From Aminobacter aganoensis (lineage in GTDB: Bacteria > Pseudomonadota > Alphaproteobacteria > Rhizobiales > Rhizobiaceae), in contig NZ_JACHOU010000004.1 in assembly GCF_014206975.1 (NCBI RefSeq), positions 124,001-188,000 of the forward strand: DNA of 64,000 nt. The letters run 5' to 3'. Both the position numbers and the translations under genes were made by a program. Numbering within the stretch: position 1 is the first letter of the stretch; the number at the start of each line of letters is the position of its first letter. The notes beneath the pieces are model-generated. The model had not been told where the DNA came from, made no database searches, and saw only the letters and a list, made by a program, of their open reading frames with translations. Shown here one piece after another: positions 34,143-43,050 of the stretch.

Positions 34143-35078
34143 TCATCGTGCAAAGGCGTTCTGGCTGTGGGCAGCCGCCACCAAGAAGTCCGCCAGCCTT
34201 TGAGCCTCGCCAGCCAGTGGCGCGCTTTCGCTGTGGCAGAGATAGTAGCCCCTGTCGGTGCGCAGGACGTCCTGGGTAAGAGGCACCAGTCGCCCGGCCG
34301 CCAGTTCCGACTGCAGCAAGGCTACGCTGCCCAGTGCAATGCCATTGCCGCGGATCGCCTCGCCGATGGTCTGGGAATAGGTGCTCATGGTCTTGACGTG
34401 CCAGCCCTCGGGCCCCTCAAGCGACAGGCCGTCGAACCACACGCGCCAGTCGACCCAGTCGGGTGCCGAACGCAGATAATTGAGCAGCGGCGGACCGTCG
34501 GTTCGACGGCAATGCTGGAACGGGCCGCTGCCGTCGGCGCCCAAGGCGGCGGCCAGCGCAGGCGACGCCATCGGCACCATTTCCTCGTCGAGCAGCCGTG
34601 TCGTGCGGCACCCCGGAACCAGGCCGTTGCTGTAGACCACCAGCAGGTCGCTCTTGCCGGAGAGAAGGTCGCCCGTGTTGTCGGAGGTGACCAGCCGAGT
34701 CGGGCAGGCATCGCCGGACAGCCCGAAGGCCTGCAGCTGGGCTGTCAGCCAGAACATGCCCACGACGGTGTGGGCGCCGATGGAGAGCGGCCGCATGGCA
34801 TGCTCGCGCAATGTGCCCAGCCCCTGTCGGAGGAATTCGAGCGCCATCCCGACGGTGTGATAGAGGCGTTCGCCGCTCTCGGTAGGTGCCAGTCGCTTGC
34901 CGTTGCGCATGAAGAGCGGTTCGCCGATCCATTCCTCGAGTTGATGGATGCGCTTGCTGACCGCGGCCTGCGAGACATGGAGTTCGCTGGCGCAGCCGGT
35001 GAAGCTTCCCACGCGATGGGCGGCCTCGAAGAAGATCAGGAGGTCCAGCGGCGGCAGCGCAGTCCGATATTTCCTCAT
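34143..35078 (-). CDS. LysR-family regulator (GcvA-like), divergent from HIBADH genes
   Basis: A 311-residue LysR regulator of the GcvA-like group, with PPLDLLIFFEAAHRVGSFTGCASELHVSQAAVSKRIHQLEEWIGEPLFMRNGKRLAPTE-type N-terminus (visible core VGSFTGCASELHVSQAAVSK). The effector domain is less conserved. Start ATG 35078 or GTG 35084. A perfect 15-base palindrome covers the start, suggesting autoregulation. It diverges from two dehydrogenase genes across 119 bases and probably controls them. Confidence 0.87.
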   Translation of the reverse strand: MRKYRTALPPLDLLIFFEAAHRVGSFTGCASELHVSQAAVSKRIHQLEEWIGEPLFMRNGKRLAPTESGERLYHTVGMALEFLRQGLGTLREHAMRPLSIGAHTVVGMFWLTAQLQAFGLSGDACPTRLVTSDNTGDLLSGKSDLLVVYSNGLVPGCRTTRLLDEEMVPMASPALAAALGADGSGPFQHCRRTDGPPLLNYLRSAPDWVDWRVWFDGLSLEGPEGWHVKTMSTYSQTIGEAIRGNGIALGSVALLQSELAAGRLVPLTQDVLRTDRGYYLCHSESAPLAGEAQRLADFLVAAAHSQNAFAR

Positions 35079-35091
35079 AACCACTGGTTAT
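35077..35091. promoter_or_regulatory. Perfect palindrome over the LysR start, probable operator
   Basis: ATAACCACTGGTTAT is a perfect 15-base dyad around a central C and fits the T-N11-A form of LysR sites. It overlaps the first codons of the LysR gene and lies about 106 bases before the divergent dehydrogenase gene. Confidence 0.6.
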
Positions 35092-35196
35092 TAGGATTGC
35101 GGAGTTTTTTCAACGTTTGTCAGCCGGGGAGGCGGGTGCATTGTCCCGTCTAGGCGCCCCTGTCGGAGGCGCTCCATTGCCACCGGAGACTGCAAG

Positions 35197-36117
35197 ATGA
35201 CCTCTTTGCCGCGGATTGGTTTTGTCGGACTGGGCAACATGGGCGGCCCCATGTGCCAGCGGCTTGTGGGAGCCGGATATCCGGTGAGCGCCTTCGATCT
35301 CAATCCGGATGCCCTCGAAAGGGTCGTGGCTGTCGGTGCTGTGGCGGCCACTTCCGCAGCAGCCTGCGCGGCCCAAGCCGATATCTTCCTCACATCCCTT
35401 CCGAGGCCGGATCATGTGGAAGCCGTCATGGCCGGGGACAATGGAGCCTTGGCGCATCTGAAGTCGGGAAGCCTTTGGGTCGATCTCACCACGAACCGCA
35501 ACGAACTCGTGTTCCGCCTCGCGTCGCAAGCGCCGCAAGGTGTGGCGGTGGTCGACTCTCCCGTAACGGGGGCAGTGGATGGAGCGAGGAACGGCAAGCT
35601 TACCCTGTTCGCCGGCGGCGACCAGGTGTCGTTTGACCGCGCCGCCGAGGTCCTCGGCCATCTCGGGCTGGTCATTCATTGCGGTGCCCTCGGCACTGGT
35701 AACGTCGTCAAGCTGGTGACCAATCAGCTGTGGTTCATTGGTGCTGCAGCCATCGGCGAAGGCTTCGCCACGGGCATGGCGAACGGTGTGGAGTTGGGCA
35801 CATTGTGGCACGCGATCCGCAGCAGCGTCGGCGACAGCTTCGTCGCGCAGCATGACGCTCCCTCGATCTTCGCCGGGCATTACGACCCTTCCTTCTCGCT
35901 CGACCTCTGTCTCAAGGACCTGCGTCTCATCCAGGAGCTGAACCGCAACGTACGTGCCGCACTGCCGATGACGACAGCGGCCGAAGGCGCGTTCGCCCTT
36001 GCCGCCAGCCGCTACGGTGCGCAGGCGGCGGAACTGCATGTCGCCAGGCGCATCGAGGACGACGCTGGCATTTCCATGCGGCTTGAAGGTGATTGGGTGC
36101 CGCCGTGGGAACAGTGA
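35197..36117 (+). CDS. HIBADH-family NAD(P)-dependent beta-hydroxyacid dehydrogenase
   Basis: A 306-residue dehydrogenase of the 3-hydroxyisobutyrate/6-phosphogluconate dehydrogenase family. The Rossmann motif is GFVGLGNMGGPM (8-19), the substrate motif SPVTGAVDGA (121-130), and the catalytic lysine Lys172 with Asn176 in GNVVKLVTNQLW. It oxidises or reduces a short beta-hydroxyacid; the substrate is unknown. It is followed after 42 bases by a paralogue, and the two share QHD-A/V-PSIFAGHYDPSF near residue 225. Regulation by the divergent LysR is inferred. Confidence 0.86.
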   Translation: MTSLPRIGFVGLGNMGGPMCQRLVGAGYPVSAFDLNPDALERVVAVGAVAATSAAACAAQADIFLTSLPRPDHVEAVMAGDNGALAHLKSGSLWVDLTTNRNELVFRLASQAPQGVAVVDSPVTGAVDGARNGKLTLFAGGDQVSFDRAAEVLGHLGLVIHCGALGTGNVVKLVTNQLWFIGAAAIGEGFATGMANGVELGTLWHAIRSSVGDSFVAQHDAPSIFAGHYDPSFSLDLCLKDLRLIQELNRNVRAALPMTTAAEGAFALAASRYGAQAAELHVARRIEDDAGISMRLEGDWVPPWEQ

Positions 36118-36159
36118 GGCGGCAGCAGCCAGGGTCAGGAAATCCAAGGGAGTGTTGAG

Positions 36160-37167
36160 ATGAAGGTCGGTTTCATTGGACTCGGCACGATGGGCAGGAA
36201 CGCCGCGCTGAACGTGCTCAGGAAAGGCTACGAAATGGTCGTCTTCGACGTCCGGCCTGAAGCCTTGGGGCCCCTGGTCGAAAAGGGCGCAAGGGCTGCC
36301 AGCAGTCCGGCAGACTTGCTCGACCAGGTTGAAGTCGTGGTGACCATGGTGTTCGGCCCAAAGGAAATCGAGGCCGTCGTTCGCGGCAAGGATGGTTTCT
36401 TGACGACCGACTGTGACGGCAAATACTGGATTGACCTCACCACCAGCAGCCCTCAGCTGATGCGCGACCTCGGCGCCGAATTCCGGAAAAGAGGCGGCGC
36501 AGCCGTCGACGCGCCCGTCACCGGTTCCGTGGACTCGGCCATTCGCGGCGACATGATCATGTTCGTCGGCGGCGAGGATGCCGACATCGAGCGGGTTCGT
36601 CCGGTGATCGAGGCGATGGGCGAGATCCGCAAGGTCGGCAGGCATGGCAACGGCTATGTCGCCAAGCTCGTCAACAACCAGCTCTGGAAGATCCATGCCG
36701 CGGCCATTGGCGAGGCGATGGTGACGGCCAAGGTTGCAGGTCTCGAGCCTGACGTCTGGTGGGCTGCCATGAAGGGCGGCGCGGCTGACAGCTTCGTCAT
36801 GCAGCATGACGTTCCCTCCATCTTCGCCGGACACTACGATCCCTCCTTTCCCCTGGCGCTCTGTCTCAAGGATCTGGGCCTGATCGCGGAGCTGATGAAC
36901 GAGACCGGTACGCGCAGCGAACTCACCCGCGCAACGCACGACCGCTTCAGGGAAGCCGCCTCGCGCTATGGCAAGGATGCGGGCGAGATGACCGTGTGCA
37001 AGGTGATCGAGGACGACGCCAAGGTGGAGTTGAGGGTCGCCGGAGATTGGATCGCCCCCTGGGAGATCAAGCATCCGGCGCTTCCTGAGCGTGCTGTCGG
37101 CGCAGTGAGCCCGATTGCTGCGAGCGGCCTCTCCGCTTCGTCATCCTCGAGCTTGATCCGAGGATGA
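36160..37167 (+). CDS. HIBADH-family dehydrogenase, paralogue of the upstream gene
   Basis: A 335-residue member of the same family, with GFIGLGTMGRNA (4-15), APVTGSVDSA (118-127) and catalytic Lys169/Asn173 in YVAKLVNNQLW. The tandem pair may handle two related acids or form a mixed oligomer. Its C-terminus runs about 33 residues past the point (PWE) where the upstream paralogue stops. The last residues (SASSSSSLIRG) and the stop codon are encoded by an intergenic hairpin repeat, so the natural stop was probably lost to repeat insertion or drift. Confidence 0.86.
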   Translation: MKVGFIGLGTMGRNAALNVLRKGYEMVVFDVRPEALGPLVEKGARAASSPADLLDQVEVVVTMVFGPKEIEAVVRGKDGFLTTDCDGKYWIDLTTSSPQLMRDLGAEFRKRGGAAVDAPVTGSVDSAIRGDMIMFVGGEDADIERVRPVIEAMGEIRKVGRHGNGYVAKLVNNQLWKIHAAAIGEAMVTAKVAGLEPDVWWAAMKGGAADSFVMQHDVPSIFAGHYDPSFPLALCLKDLGLIAELMNETGTRSELTRATHDRFREAASRYGKDAGEMTVCKVIEDDAKVELRVAGDWIAPWEIKHPALPERAVGAVSPIAASGLSASSSSSLIRG

Positions 37168-37173
37168 CGAAGC
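37135..37173. repeat. Perfect hairpin repeat overlapping the dehydrogenase stop codon
   Basis: GCTTCGTCATCCTCG (37135-37149) and CGAGGATGACGAAGC (37159-37173) form a perfect 15-bp stem with a 9-base loop. The core GTCATCCTCG is shared with the repeats near 12366 and 12954. The stop codon of the upstream gene (37165-37167) is inside the right arm. The stem may also stop transcription of the gene pair, though no T-run follows. Confidence 0.8.
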
Positions 37174-37293
37174 AGAGAGGCTGAAGCATCCGTTCGAATG
37201 GAGAAGCGGCGGCCGCTCTGTGCGTTGGAACACAGCCGCGATGTCGCTACGCTCCTGCTTCCCTGAGATGACGAAGCGCTGAGGTGCGCCGCT

Positions 37294-37324
37294 CAAAACA
37301 ATAGGCCGCACTGAGGCGGCCTAT
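37294..37324 (-). terminator. Intrinsic terminator of nrdJ
   Basis: On the minus strand ATAGGCCGC pairs with GCGGCCTAT around a 6-base loop and is followed by TGTTTTG. It lies about 55 bases after the nrdJ stop. Confidence 0.8.
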
Positions 37325-37379
37325 CTGTTGTTTCATTGGGCTGGGAGGCTGGCAGCGCTTCTTACGCCCCCCCTTTACC

Positions 37380-40300
37380 TCAGCTACAGCCGCTCGTCGC
37401 CCCGCAGGTGTCGCACTTCTCGCAGGTGCCGTTGCGGACCATGGTGAAGTTCTGGCACTCCGAGCAGGAATTGCCGGTGTAGCCCTGCAGCATCGACTTG
37501 GCGCGGCGGTCGGCGGCGAGCTTCTTGGCGTCCGCCGCTTCCTGGGCCGCGGCGTCGGTGAACAGCGCGTTCGCGGCCGAAGCTTCCTCTTCCTCGAAGG
37601 CGGCGTCGTCGGCCAGTTCCTTGGCGCGCTCCTCGTAGTCACGCTTGTAGGCGGTGGATTCCTCCGCCGAGATCGCGGCCTTGGGGGCGAGCGCCAGCAC
37701 GTTGGAGCCGGAGAAGGCGGTCACGGGCGTGGTACGCGCCGGGCTTGCGGCCGCCGAACCCTTGGGGTCGGAACCGGCGACGCCGGAGACGACCTTGAGC
37801 GGGGCGCCGCGGGTCAGGCCCTTGGAGAAGGGCAGGGCTTTGCCTTCGGTGATGCCCTTGCCGAGCGCGGTCTTGTCGAAATCCGACTGGTCGACATGGG
37901 CGAGGTCGTGGCGGCCAAGATAGCTGACGGCGAGCTCGCGGAAGACGTAGTCGAGGATCGAGGTGGCGTTCTTGATGGCGTCGTTGCCGACGACCATGCC
38001 GGCCGGCTCGAACTTGGTGAAGGTGAAGGCCTCGACATATTCGTCGAGCGGCACGCCGTATTGCAGGCCGAGCGAGATCGAGATGGCGAAGTTGTTCATC
38101 ATCGCGCGGAAGGCAGCGCCTTCCTTGTGCATGTCGATGAAGATTTCGCCGAGGCGGCCGTCGTCGAACTCGCCGGTGCGCAGATAGACCTTGTGGCCGC
38201 CGACGACGGCCTTCTGGGTGTAGCCCTTGCGGCGGTTCGGCAGCTTTTCGCGCTCGCGGTAGAGCCGCTCGATGACGCGCTCGACGATCTTTTCGGTGAC
38301 CTGCACCGCCTTGGCGGCGGCGGGTGCTGCGATCAGCGCCTCGACGGCGTCGTCCTCGTCCTCGTCCTCGTCGGCGATGAGCGAGGCGTTCAGCGGCTGC
38401 GACAGCTTGGAGCCGTCGCGGTAGAGCGCATTGGCCTTGAGCGCCAGCTTCCACGACAGCATGTAGGCGCTCTTGCAGTCCTCGACCGTCGCCTCGTTGG
38501 GCATGTTGATGGTCTTGGAGATGGCGCCCGAGATGAAGGGCTGGGCGGCGGCCATCATGCGGATGTGGCTCTCGACCGAGAGATAGCGCTTGCCGATCTT
38601 GCCGCAGGGGTTGGCGCAGTCGAAGACGGGCAGGTGCTCTTCTTTCAGGAATGGTGCACCCTCGAGGGTCATCGCACCGCAGACATGGATGTTGGCGGCT
38701 TCGATGTCGCGCTTGGAGAAGCCAAGTGCGGGCAGCATCTCGAACGAGAAGTCGTTGAGCTGCGCGTCGGTGAGGCCGAGCACGTTCTTGCAGAAGTCTT
38801 CGCCCAGCGTCCACTTGTTGAACACGAACTTGATGTCGAAGGCGCTCTTGAGGGCTGCGTTCAGCGCCTCGATCTTCTCGTCGCTGAAACCCTTCGCCCG
38901 GAGCGAACCGGGGTTGATGCCCGGCGCCTGGTTGAGATTGCCGTGGCCGACGGCATAGGCCTCGATCTCGGCGATCTGGCTTTCCGAGTAACCGAGCGTG
39001 CGCAGGGCTTCGGGCACGGCGCGGTTGATGATCTTGAAGTAGCCGCCGCCGGCGAGCTTCTTGAACTTGACCAGCGCGAAGTCGGGCTCGATGCCGGTGG
39101 TGTCGCAATCCATCACCAGGCCGATCGTGCCGGTGGGAGCGATCACGGTTGCCTGGGCGTTGCGGTAGCCATGCTCCTCGCCGAGCTCGATGGCGCGGTC
39201 CCAGGCGGCGCGGGCGTGGCTCACCAGTTCGGGCTGCTTGAGGTCGGACGCGACCAGCGGCACCGGATGCACCGACAGCTTCTCGTAGCCGTCCTTGTCG
39301 CCATAGGCGGCGCGGCGGTGGTTGCGCATGACGCGCAGCATGTTTTGGGCGTTGCGGTCGTAGTCGGGGAAGGCGCCGAGCTCGGAGGCCATTTCGGCCG
39401 AGGTGGCGTAGGCGATGCCGGTCATGATCGCCGTCAGCGCGCCGCCGATGGCGCGGCCTTCGTCGGAGTCATAGGGAATGCCGGACGTCATCAGCAGGCC
39501 GCCGATATTGGCGTAGCCGAGGCCGAGCGTGCGGTACTCGTAGGACAGCTTGGCGATTTCCTTGGACGGGAACTGCGCCATCATGACCGAGATTTCGAGC
39601 ACGACGGTCCACAGGCGCACGGTGTGTTCGTAGGCCGCGATGTCGATCTCGCCGTTCTCCATGCGGTAGGGCAGGAGGTTGATCGAGGCGAGGTTGCAGG
39701 CCGTGTCGTCGAGGAACATGTATTCCGAGCACGGGTTCGACGCACGGATGGCGCCCGCGGAAGCGCAGGTGTGCCAGTCGTTCATCGTGGTGTTGAAGTG
39801 CAGGCCCGGATCGGCCGAGGCCCAGGCTGCGTAGCCGATCTTTTCCCACAGGTCGCGGGCCTTGAGCGTCTTCAGCACCTTGCCGTCCTTGCGGGCGGTC
39901 AGGTGCCACTCGCCGTCACCTTCGACGGCGCGCAGGAAGTCGTCCTTGAGCGAGACCGAATTGTTGGAGTTCTGGCCGGAAACGGTGAGGTAGGCTTCCG
40001 AATCCCAGTCGGTGTCGTAGGTCTTGAATTCGATCGAGCTGTAGCCCTGCTTGGCGAACTGGATGACGCGGTAGATGTAGTTCTCCGGCACCGCGTTCTT
40101 CTTGGCGGCCTTGATCTCGCGCTTGAGCGCGGTGTTGACGGCCGGGTCGAAGCAGTCGTCATCCTGGCCTTCGCAGTTGACGCAGGCCGCCATGATCTTG
40201 CTGAGGTGCTGGCGCACGATCTTGGAGCCGGTGACGAGCGCCGCCACCTTCTGCTCTTCCTTCACCTTCCAGTCGATATAGGCCTCGATGTCGGGGTGGT

Positions 40301-41156
40301 CGGCGTCGACGACGACCATCTTGGCGGCGCGGCGCGTGGTGCCGCCCGACTTGATGGCACCGGCGGCACGGTCGCCGATCTTGAGGAAGCTCATCAGGCC
40401 GGACGAACGGCCGCCGCCCGACAGCTTTTCGCCTTCGCCGCGCAAATGCGAGAAGTTCGAGCCGGTGCCCGAGCCATATTTGAACAGGCGCGCCTCGCGC
40501 ACCCACAGGTCCATGATGCCGCCCTCGTTGACGAGGTCGTCGGCGACCGACTGGATGAAGCAGGCATGCGGCTGCGGGTGCTCATAGGCCGACTTCGACT
40601 TGGTCAGCTTGCCGGTGAAGGGGTCGACATAGAAGTGGCCCTGGCCGGGGCCGTCGATGCCATAGGCCCAATGCAGGCCGGTGTTGAACCACTGCGGCGA
40701 GTTCGGCGCCACGCGCTGGGTGGCGAGCATGTAGGACAGCTCGTCCTTGAAGGCGCGGGCGTCGTCTTCGCTCTTGAAGTAGCCGCCCTTCCAGCCCCAG
40801 TAGGTCCAGGTGCCGGCGAGGCGGTCGAAGACCTGTCGAGCATCGGTCTCGGAGCCGTAGCGTTCGTTTTCGGGCAGCGTGGCCAGTTCGGTCTCGTCGG
40901 GAACCGAGCGCCACAGGAAGGAGGGAACGTCGTTCTCCTCGACCTTCTTCAGGCGGGCGGGCACGCCGGCCTTGCGGAAATACTTCTGCGCCAGGATGTC
41001 GGCGGCCACCTGGGAAAACTGCGCCGGCACATCGATGTCGTCGAGGCGGAACACCACCGAACCGTCCGGATTCTTGATCTCGGAGAGCGCCTTGCGGAAT
41101 TCGATCTCCGCATAGGCCGATTGTCCATCCTTGGTGAAACGCCGCTCGATGCGCAT
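37380..41156 (-). CDS. nrdJ: Adenosylcobalamin-dependent (class II) ribonucleoside-diphosphate reductase
   Basis: A 1258-residue class II ribonucleotide reductase, making deoxyribonucleotides with vitamin B12 and without oxygen. Visible marks include NTGLHWAYG near 180, [16 protein letters not shown] near 230, the catalytic NPCSEY segment (Asn, Cys, Glu) near 471, and [22 protein letters not shown] near 680. A cysteine-rich C-terminal tail ([21 protein letters not shown]) looks like a zinc ribbon carrying the redox cysteines. The length is the usual one for rhizobial NrdJ. ATG 41156 follows AAGGAAA. Two NrdR boxes lie 232-278 bases upstream. A 1150-residue open frame on the opposite strand is a codon-bias shadow. 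Confidence 0.97.
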   Translation of the reverse strand: MRIERRFTKDGQSAYAEIEFRKALSEIKNPDGSVVFRLDDIDVPAQFSQVAADILAQKYFRKAGVPARLKKVEENDVPSFLWRSVPDETELATLPENERYGSETDARQVFDRLAGTWTYWGWKGGYFKSEDDARAFKDELSYMLATQRVAPNSPQWFNTGLHWAYGIDGPGQGHFYVDPFTGKLTKSKSAYEHPQPHACFIQSVADDLVNEGGIMDLWVREARLFKYGSGTGSNFSHLRGEGEKLSGGGRSSGLMSFLKIGDRAAGAIKSGGTTRRAAKMVVVDADHPDIEAYIDWKVKEEQKVAALVTGSKIVRQHLSKIMAACVNCEGQDDDCFDPAVNTALKREIKAAKKNAVPENYIYRVIQFAKQGYSSIEFKTYDTDWDSEAYLTVSGQNSNNSVSLKDDFLRAVEGDGEWHLTARKDGKVLKTLKARDLWEKIGYAAWASADPGLHFNTTMNDWHTCASAGAIRASNPCSEYMFLDDTACNLASINLLPYRMENGEIDIAAYEHTVRLWTVVLEISVMMAQFPSKEIAKLSYEYRTLGLGYANIGGLLMTSGIPYDSDEGRAIGGALTAIMTGIAYATSAEMASELGAFPDYDRNAQNMLRVMRNHRRAAYGDKDGYEKLSVHPVPLVASDLKQPELVSHARAAWDRAIELGEEHGYRNAQATVIAPTGTIGLVMDCDTTGIEPDFALVKFKKLAGGGYFKIINRAVPEALRTLGYSESQIAEIEAYAVGHGNLNQAPGINPGSLRAKGFSDEKIEALNAALKSAFDIKFVFNKWTLGEDFCKNVLGLTDAQLNDFSFEMLPALGFSKRDIEAANIHVCGAMTLEGAPFLKEEHLPVFDCANPCGKIGKRYLSVESHIRMMAAAQPFISGAISKTINMPNEATVEDCKSAYMLSWKLALKANALYRDGSKLSQPLNASLIADEDEDEDDAVEALIAAPAAAKAVQVTEKIVERVIERLYREREKLPNRRKGYTQKAVVGGHKVYLRTGEFDDGRLGEIFIDMHKEGAAFRAMMNNFAISISLGLQYGVPLDEYVEAFTFTKFEPAGMVVGNDAIKNATSILDYVFRELAVSYLGRHDLAHVDQSDFDKTALGKGITEGKALPFSKGLTRGAPLKVVSGVAGSDPKGSAAASPARTTPVTAFSGSNVLALAPKAAISAEESTAYKRDYEERAKELADDAAFEEEEASAANALFTDAAAQEAADAKKLAADRRAKSMLQGYTGNSCSECQNFTMVRNGTCEKCDTCGATSGCS

Positions 41157-41183
41157 CGGTCGATTTCCTTTTGTCTATATATA

Positions 41184-41225
41184 GCGTCTTTCGCGGGAAA
41201 TTTCCCCTTGCGATACGAAAGACGC
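41184..41225 (-). other. Stable leader hairpin just upstream of nrdJ
   Basis: GCGTCTTTCG (41184-41193) and CGAAAGACGC (41216-41225) form a perfect 10-bp stem; the loop holds a second small palindrome, GGAAATTTCC. The stem ends 27 bases before the nrdJ start. No cobalamin-riboswitch B12 box is visible in the leader. The rest of the 41157-41796 gap holds the NrdR boxes and nothing else I can name. Confidence 0.6.
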
Positions 41226-41387
41226 AAAGCCGATCTTGCCGGCCGCCCGAACGACCGGTCACCATTTCCCGAACGGGCCGCCGCCAGACCGGAAATCCTC
41301 CTTGCGGAGCGCCTTCCCGCCAGCCTGCGGACCGCCTCGGGTCCTTGAAACTGAAACTTTGTTGCGATTCCCTCGTTGAGGGAGAAC

Positions 41388-41434
41388 TCACACTATCTAG
41401 CGTCCAGGCTGCCTGCAAACACTAAATATAGTGT
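41388..41434 (-). promoter_or_regulatory. Pair of NrdR boxes upstream of nrdJ
   Basis: ACACTAAATATAGTGT (41419-41434) matches the NrdR consensus acaCwAtATaTwGtgt at 15 of 16 positions. TCACACTATCTAGCGT (41388-41403) matches at 12 of 16. The starts are exactly 31 bases apart, the three-turn spacing known for NrdR. NrdR is the dATP/ATP-sensing repressor of ribonucleotide reductase genes. Confidence 0.85.
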
Positions 41435-41796
41435 TAACAGAAGATTTCTGCCAGTCCCCAATTTTTACCCGTTGACCCCTCGGACATACCGAAACCGCGC
41501 GCGACAGCGCCCCGCCTGTGCGGGTGCAAATGCGAGCGGGAACTCACTAAATCTGGAGAAAGGACCGGGCTCTGAACTTTCCGGTCACGCACTCAACAAG
41601 CGCGCTTGAGTCATAAAAAGCGACTCGGGCGGCAACGTCAAGAATTCGTTTATGCAGTTTTTGTGACCCCAACATCTTGTGTGTCACTTGTGTGGATAAC
41701 GGGGAGAACCGGCTCCATCAGCGAAGCCGGCATCCTTGCTCGCGAAGACCCCGCGAAGGCTGCGGCCGATGCCTCGCAGCAGCAGAATCTTGCGCC

Positions 41797-42291
41797 TCAG
41801 GCGGCGACTTTTCCGTGCGCCGCGCCGAAGGACGAGATCAGCCGGCACAGGTCGGGTTCGTTGACCATGCGTGCGGCTTCGGCGGGCGAGACCCATTTGC
41901 GCGTGCGCTGGCGCCGTTCCTTCCACTTCTCGGCGACCTTGCGCACCTCGAGCGGGTAGACCAGCACTTCGCAGGCGACCCGTTCGCCGCTCCCGAGCTC
42001 CTTGGTGTAGAAATAGCGGCCGGCTTCGTGGGTATCGACCGAGCCGCTGAGGCCGGCCTCCTCGCTCGCTTCGCGCGCGGCGGTCTCGCACAGCCGCTCG
42101 GAATCTTCCGGCCAGCCCTTGGGCAGGACCCAGCGCCCGGTGTCGCGACTGGTGATCAGCATGATCTCGATGGCGCCGGAGGCGGTGCGATGCCAGGGCA
42201 GGGCGGCGACCTGAAGCCGGCATGCGGGAGCGCCGAACAGCCGGCGTATGCGCTCGACGAGGTGGCTGTGATAGACAGGCTTCATCAGCAT
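41797..42291 (-). CDS. NUDIX hydrolase
   Basis: A 164-residue NUDIX protein. The Nudix box is seen as GWPEDSERLCETAAREASEEAGL, matching GX5EX7REUXEEXGU. It follows the LPKG entry strand (WVLPKGW). Proteins of this size with HSHLVERIRRLFG at the N-terminus are widespread in rhizobia and are thought to clean up nucleoside diphosphate derivatives; the exact substrate is unknown. ATG 42291 and ATG 42285 are both possible starts, neither with a strong ribosome site. Confidence 0.87.
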   Translation of the reverse strand: MLMKPVYHSHLVERIRRLFGAPACRLQVAALPWHRTASGAIEIMLITSRDTGRWVLPKGWPEDSERLCETAAREASEEAGLSGSVDTHEAGRYFYTKELGSGERVACEVLVYPLEVRKVAEKWKERRQRTRKWVSPAEAARMVNEPDLCRLISSFGAAHGKVAA

Positions 42292-42377
42292 CGGCAGTCC
42301 CACCCAGAAGCAGACTCAGTTGCCGTGTTACGAATTGTACGGTTAATCCTCCGTAACAAAAGTAAATAGATTGATAA

Positions 42378-42406
42378 TGAAAACGCCCGGCGCGGGGGCC
42401 GGGCGC
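42378..42406 (-). terminator. Intrinsic terminator after the phosphoribosyltransferase gene
   Basis: On the minus strand CGCCCGG pairs with CCGGGCG and is followed by TTTTC. It lies about 30 bases after the stop of the gene at 42437. Confidence 0.8.
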
Positions 42407-42436
42407 TCAACAGGTCGAGTCGGTTGGAGGCTGCGA

Positions 42437-42934
42437 TCAGCCCATGTGATCTTCGGCGATCGGCTTCTGGTAGGTGAAGCCGAGGTCCCAGGGGAAATAG
42501 ATCCAGGTGTCCTGCGACACTTCGGTGACGAAGGTGTCGACCAGCGGCCGGCCCTTGGGCTTGGCGTAGACCGTGGCGAAATGCGCCTTCGGCATCATGG
42601 CGCGCACGATGGCTGCGGTCTTGCCGGTGTCGGTGAGGTCGTCGACGATCAGCACGTTTTCGCCTTCGCCTTCGAGCAGCGACGGCGTGATCTCCTTCAG
42701 CACCTGCAACTGACCCTGCGAGGTGTAGTCGTGGTAGGAGGCGATGCAGATCGTCTCGATCAGGCGAATGCCGAGTTCGCGCGAAATGATGGCGGCAGGA
42801 ACCAGGCCGCCGCGGGTGATGCAGACGATCGCCTTCCACTGCGGATTGACGCCGGCGAGGCGCCAGGCGAGCGCGCGCGCATCGCGGTGGAACTGATCCC
42901 AGGATACGGGAAAGGCTTTTTCGGGAAGGGACAT
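42437..42934 (-). CDS. gpt: Xanthine phosphoribosyltransferase
   Basis: A 165-residue type I phosphoribosyltransferase of the XGPRT group, converting xanthine or guanine plus PRPP to the nucleotide. The PRPP-binding motif is [13 protein letters not shown] at 94-106; [33 protein letters not shown] and [15 protein letters not shown] are family features. The length matches the family. It works in purine salvage in the cytosol and may link to the adenine deaminase at 56.4 kb. Confidence 0.92.
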   Translation of the reverse strand: MSLPEKAFPVSWDQFHRDARALAWRLAGVNPQWKAIVCITRGGLVPAAIISRELGIRLIETICIASYHDYTSQGQLQVLKEITPSLLEGEGENVLIVDDLTDTGKTAAIVRAMMPKAHFATVYAKPKGRPLVDTFVTEVSQDTWIYFPWDLGFTYQKPIAEDHMG

Positions 42935-43000
42935 TCGACGCGCACTCCGGCTCGGCGCGCCAACTGGCGCGAGAATAGGGGAATGCAGGCGGAATTAGCC

Positions 43001-43030
43001 GGAAAGCCCCGCTCTTGGCAAGGGCGGGGC
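43001..43030 (-). terminator. Intrinsic terminator after the universal stress protein gene
   Basis: On the minus strand GCCCCGC pairs with GCGGGGC, followed by TTTCC. It lies 21 bases after the stress protein stop and before the next gene start. Confidence 0.7.
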
Positions 43031-43050
43031 TGCACAGTCGTGCGGTAATC

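Noticed and set aside
32184-37167. Sulfoquinovose (sulfo-EMP) pathway, because PfkB kinase, class I aldolase and HIBADH dehydrogenase families match YihV, YihT and YihU
   Set aside because: Both dehydrogenases have PVTGAVDG/PVTGSVDS in place of the GRTS segment whose arginine binds the sulfonate in YihU, there is no isomerase or sulfoquinovosidase, and the genes are split by a LysR into two units.
37896-41348. A 1150-codon open frame on the strand opposite nrdJ
   Set aside because: It mirrors the nrdJ codons in antisense, has Val/Gly/Asp/Glu-rich shadow composition and no motif; nrdJ is certain on the minus strand.
41157-41387. Cobalamin riboswitch upstream of nrdJ
   Set aside because: I searched the leader by eye for the B12 box core and found no match in either orientation.
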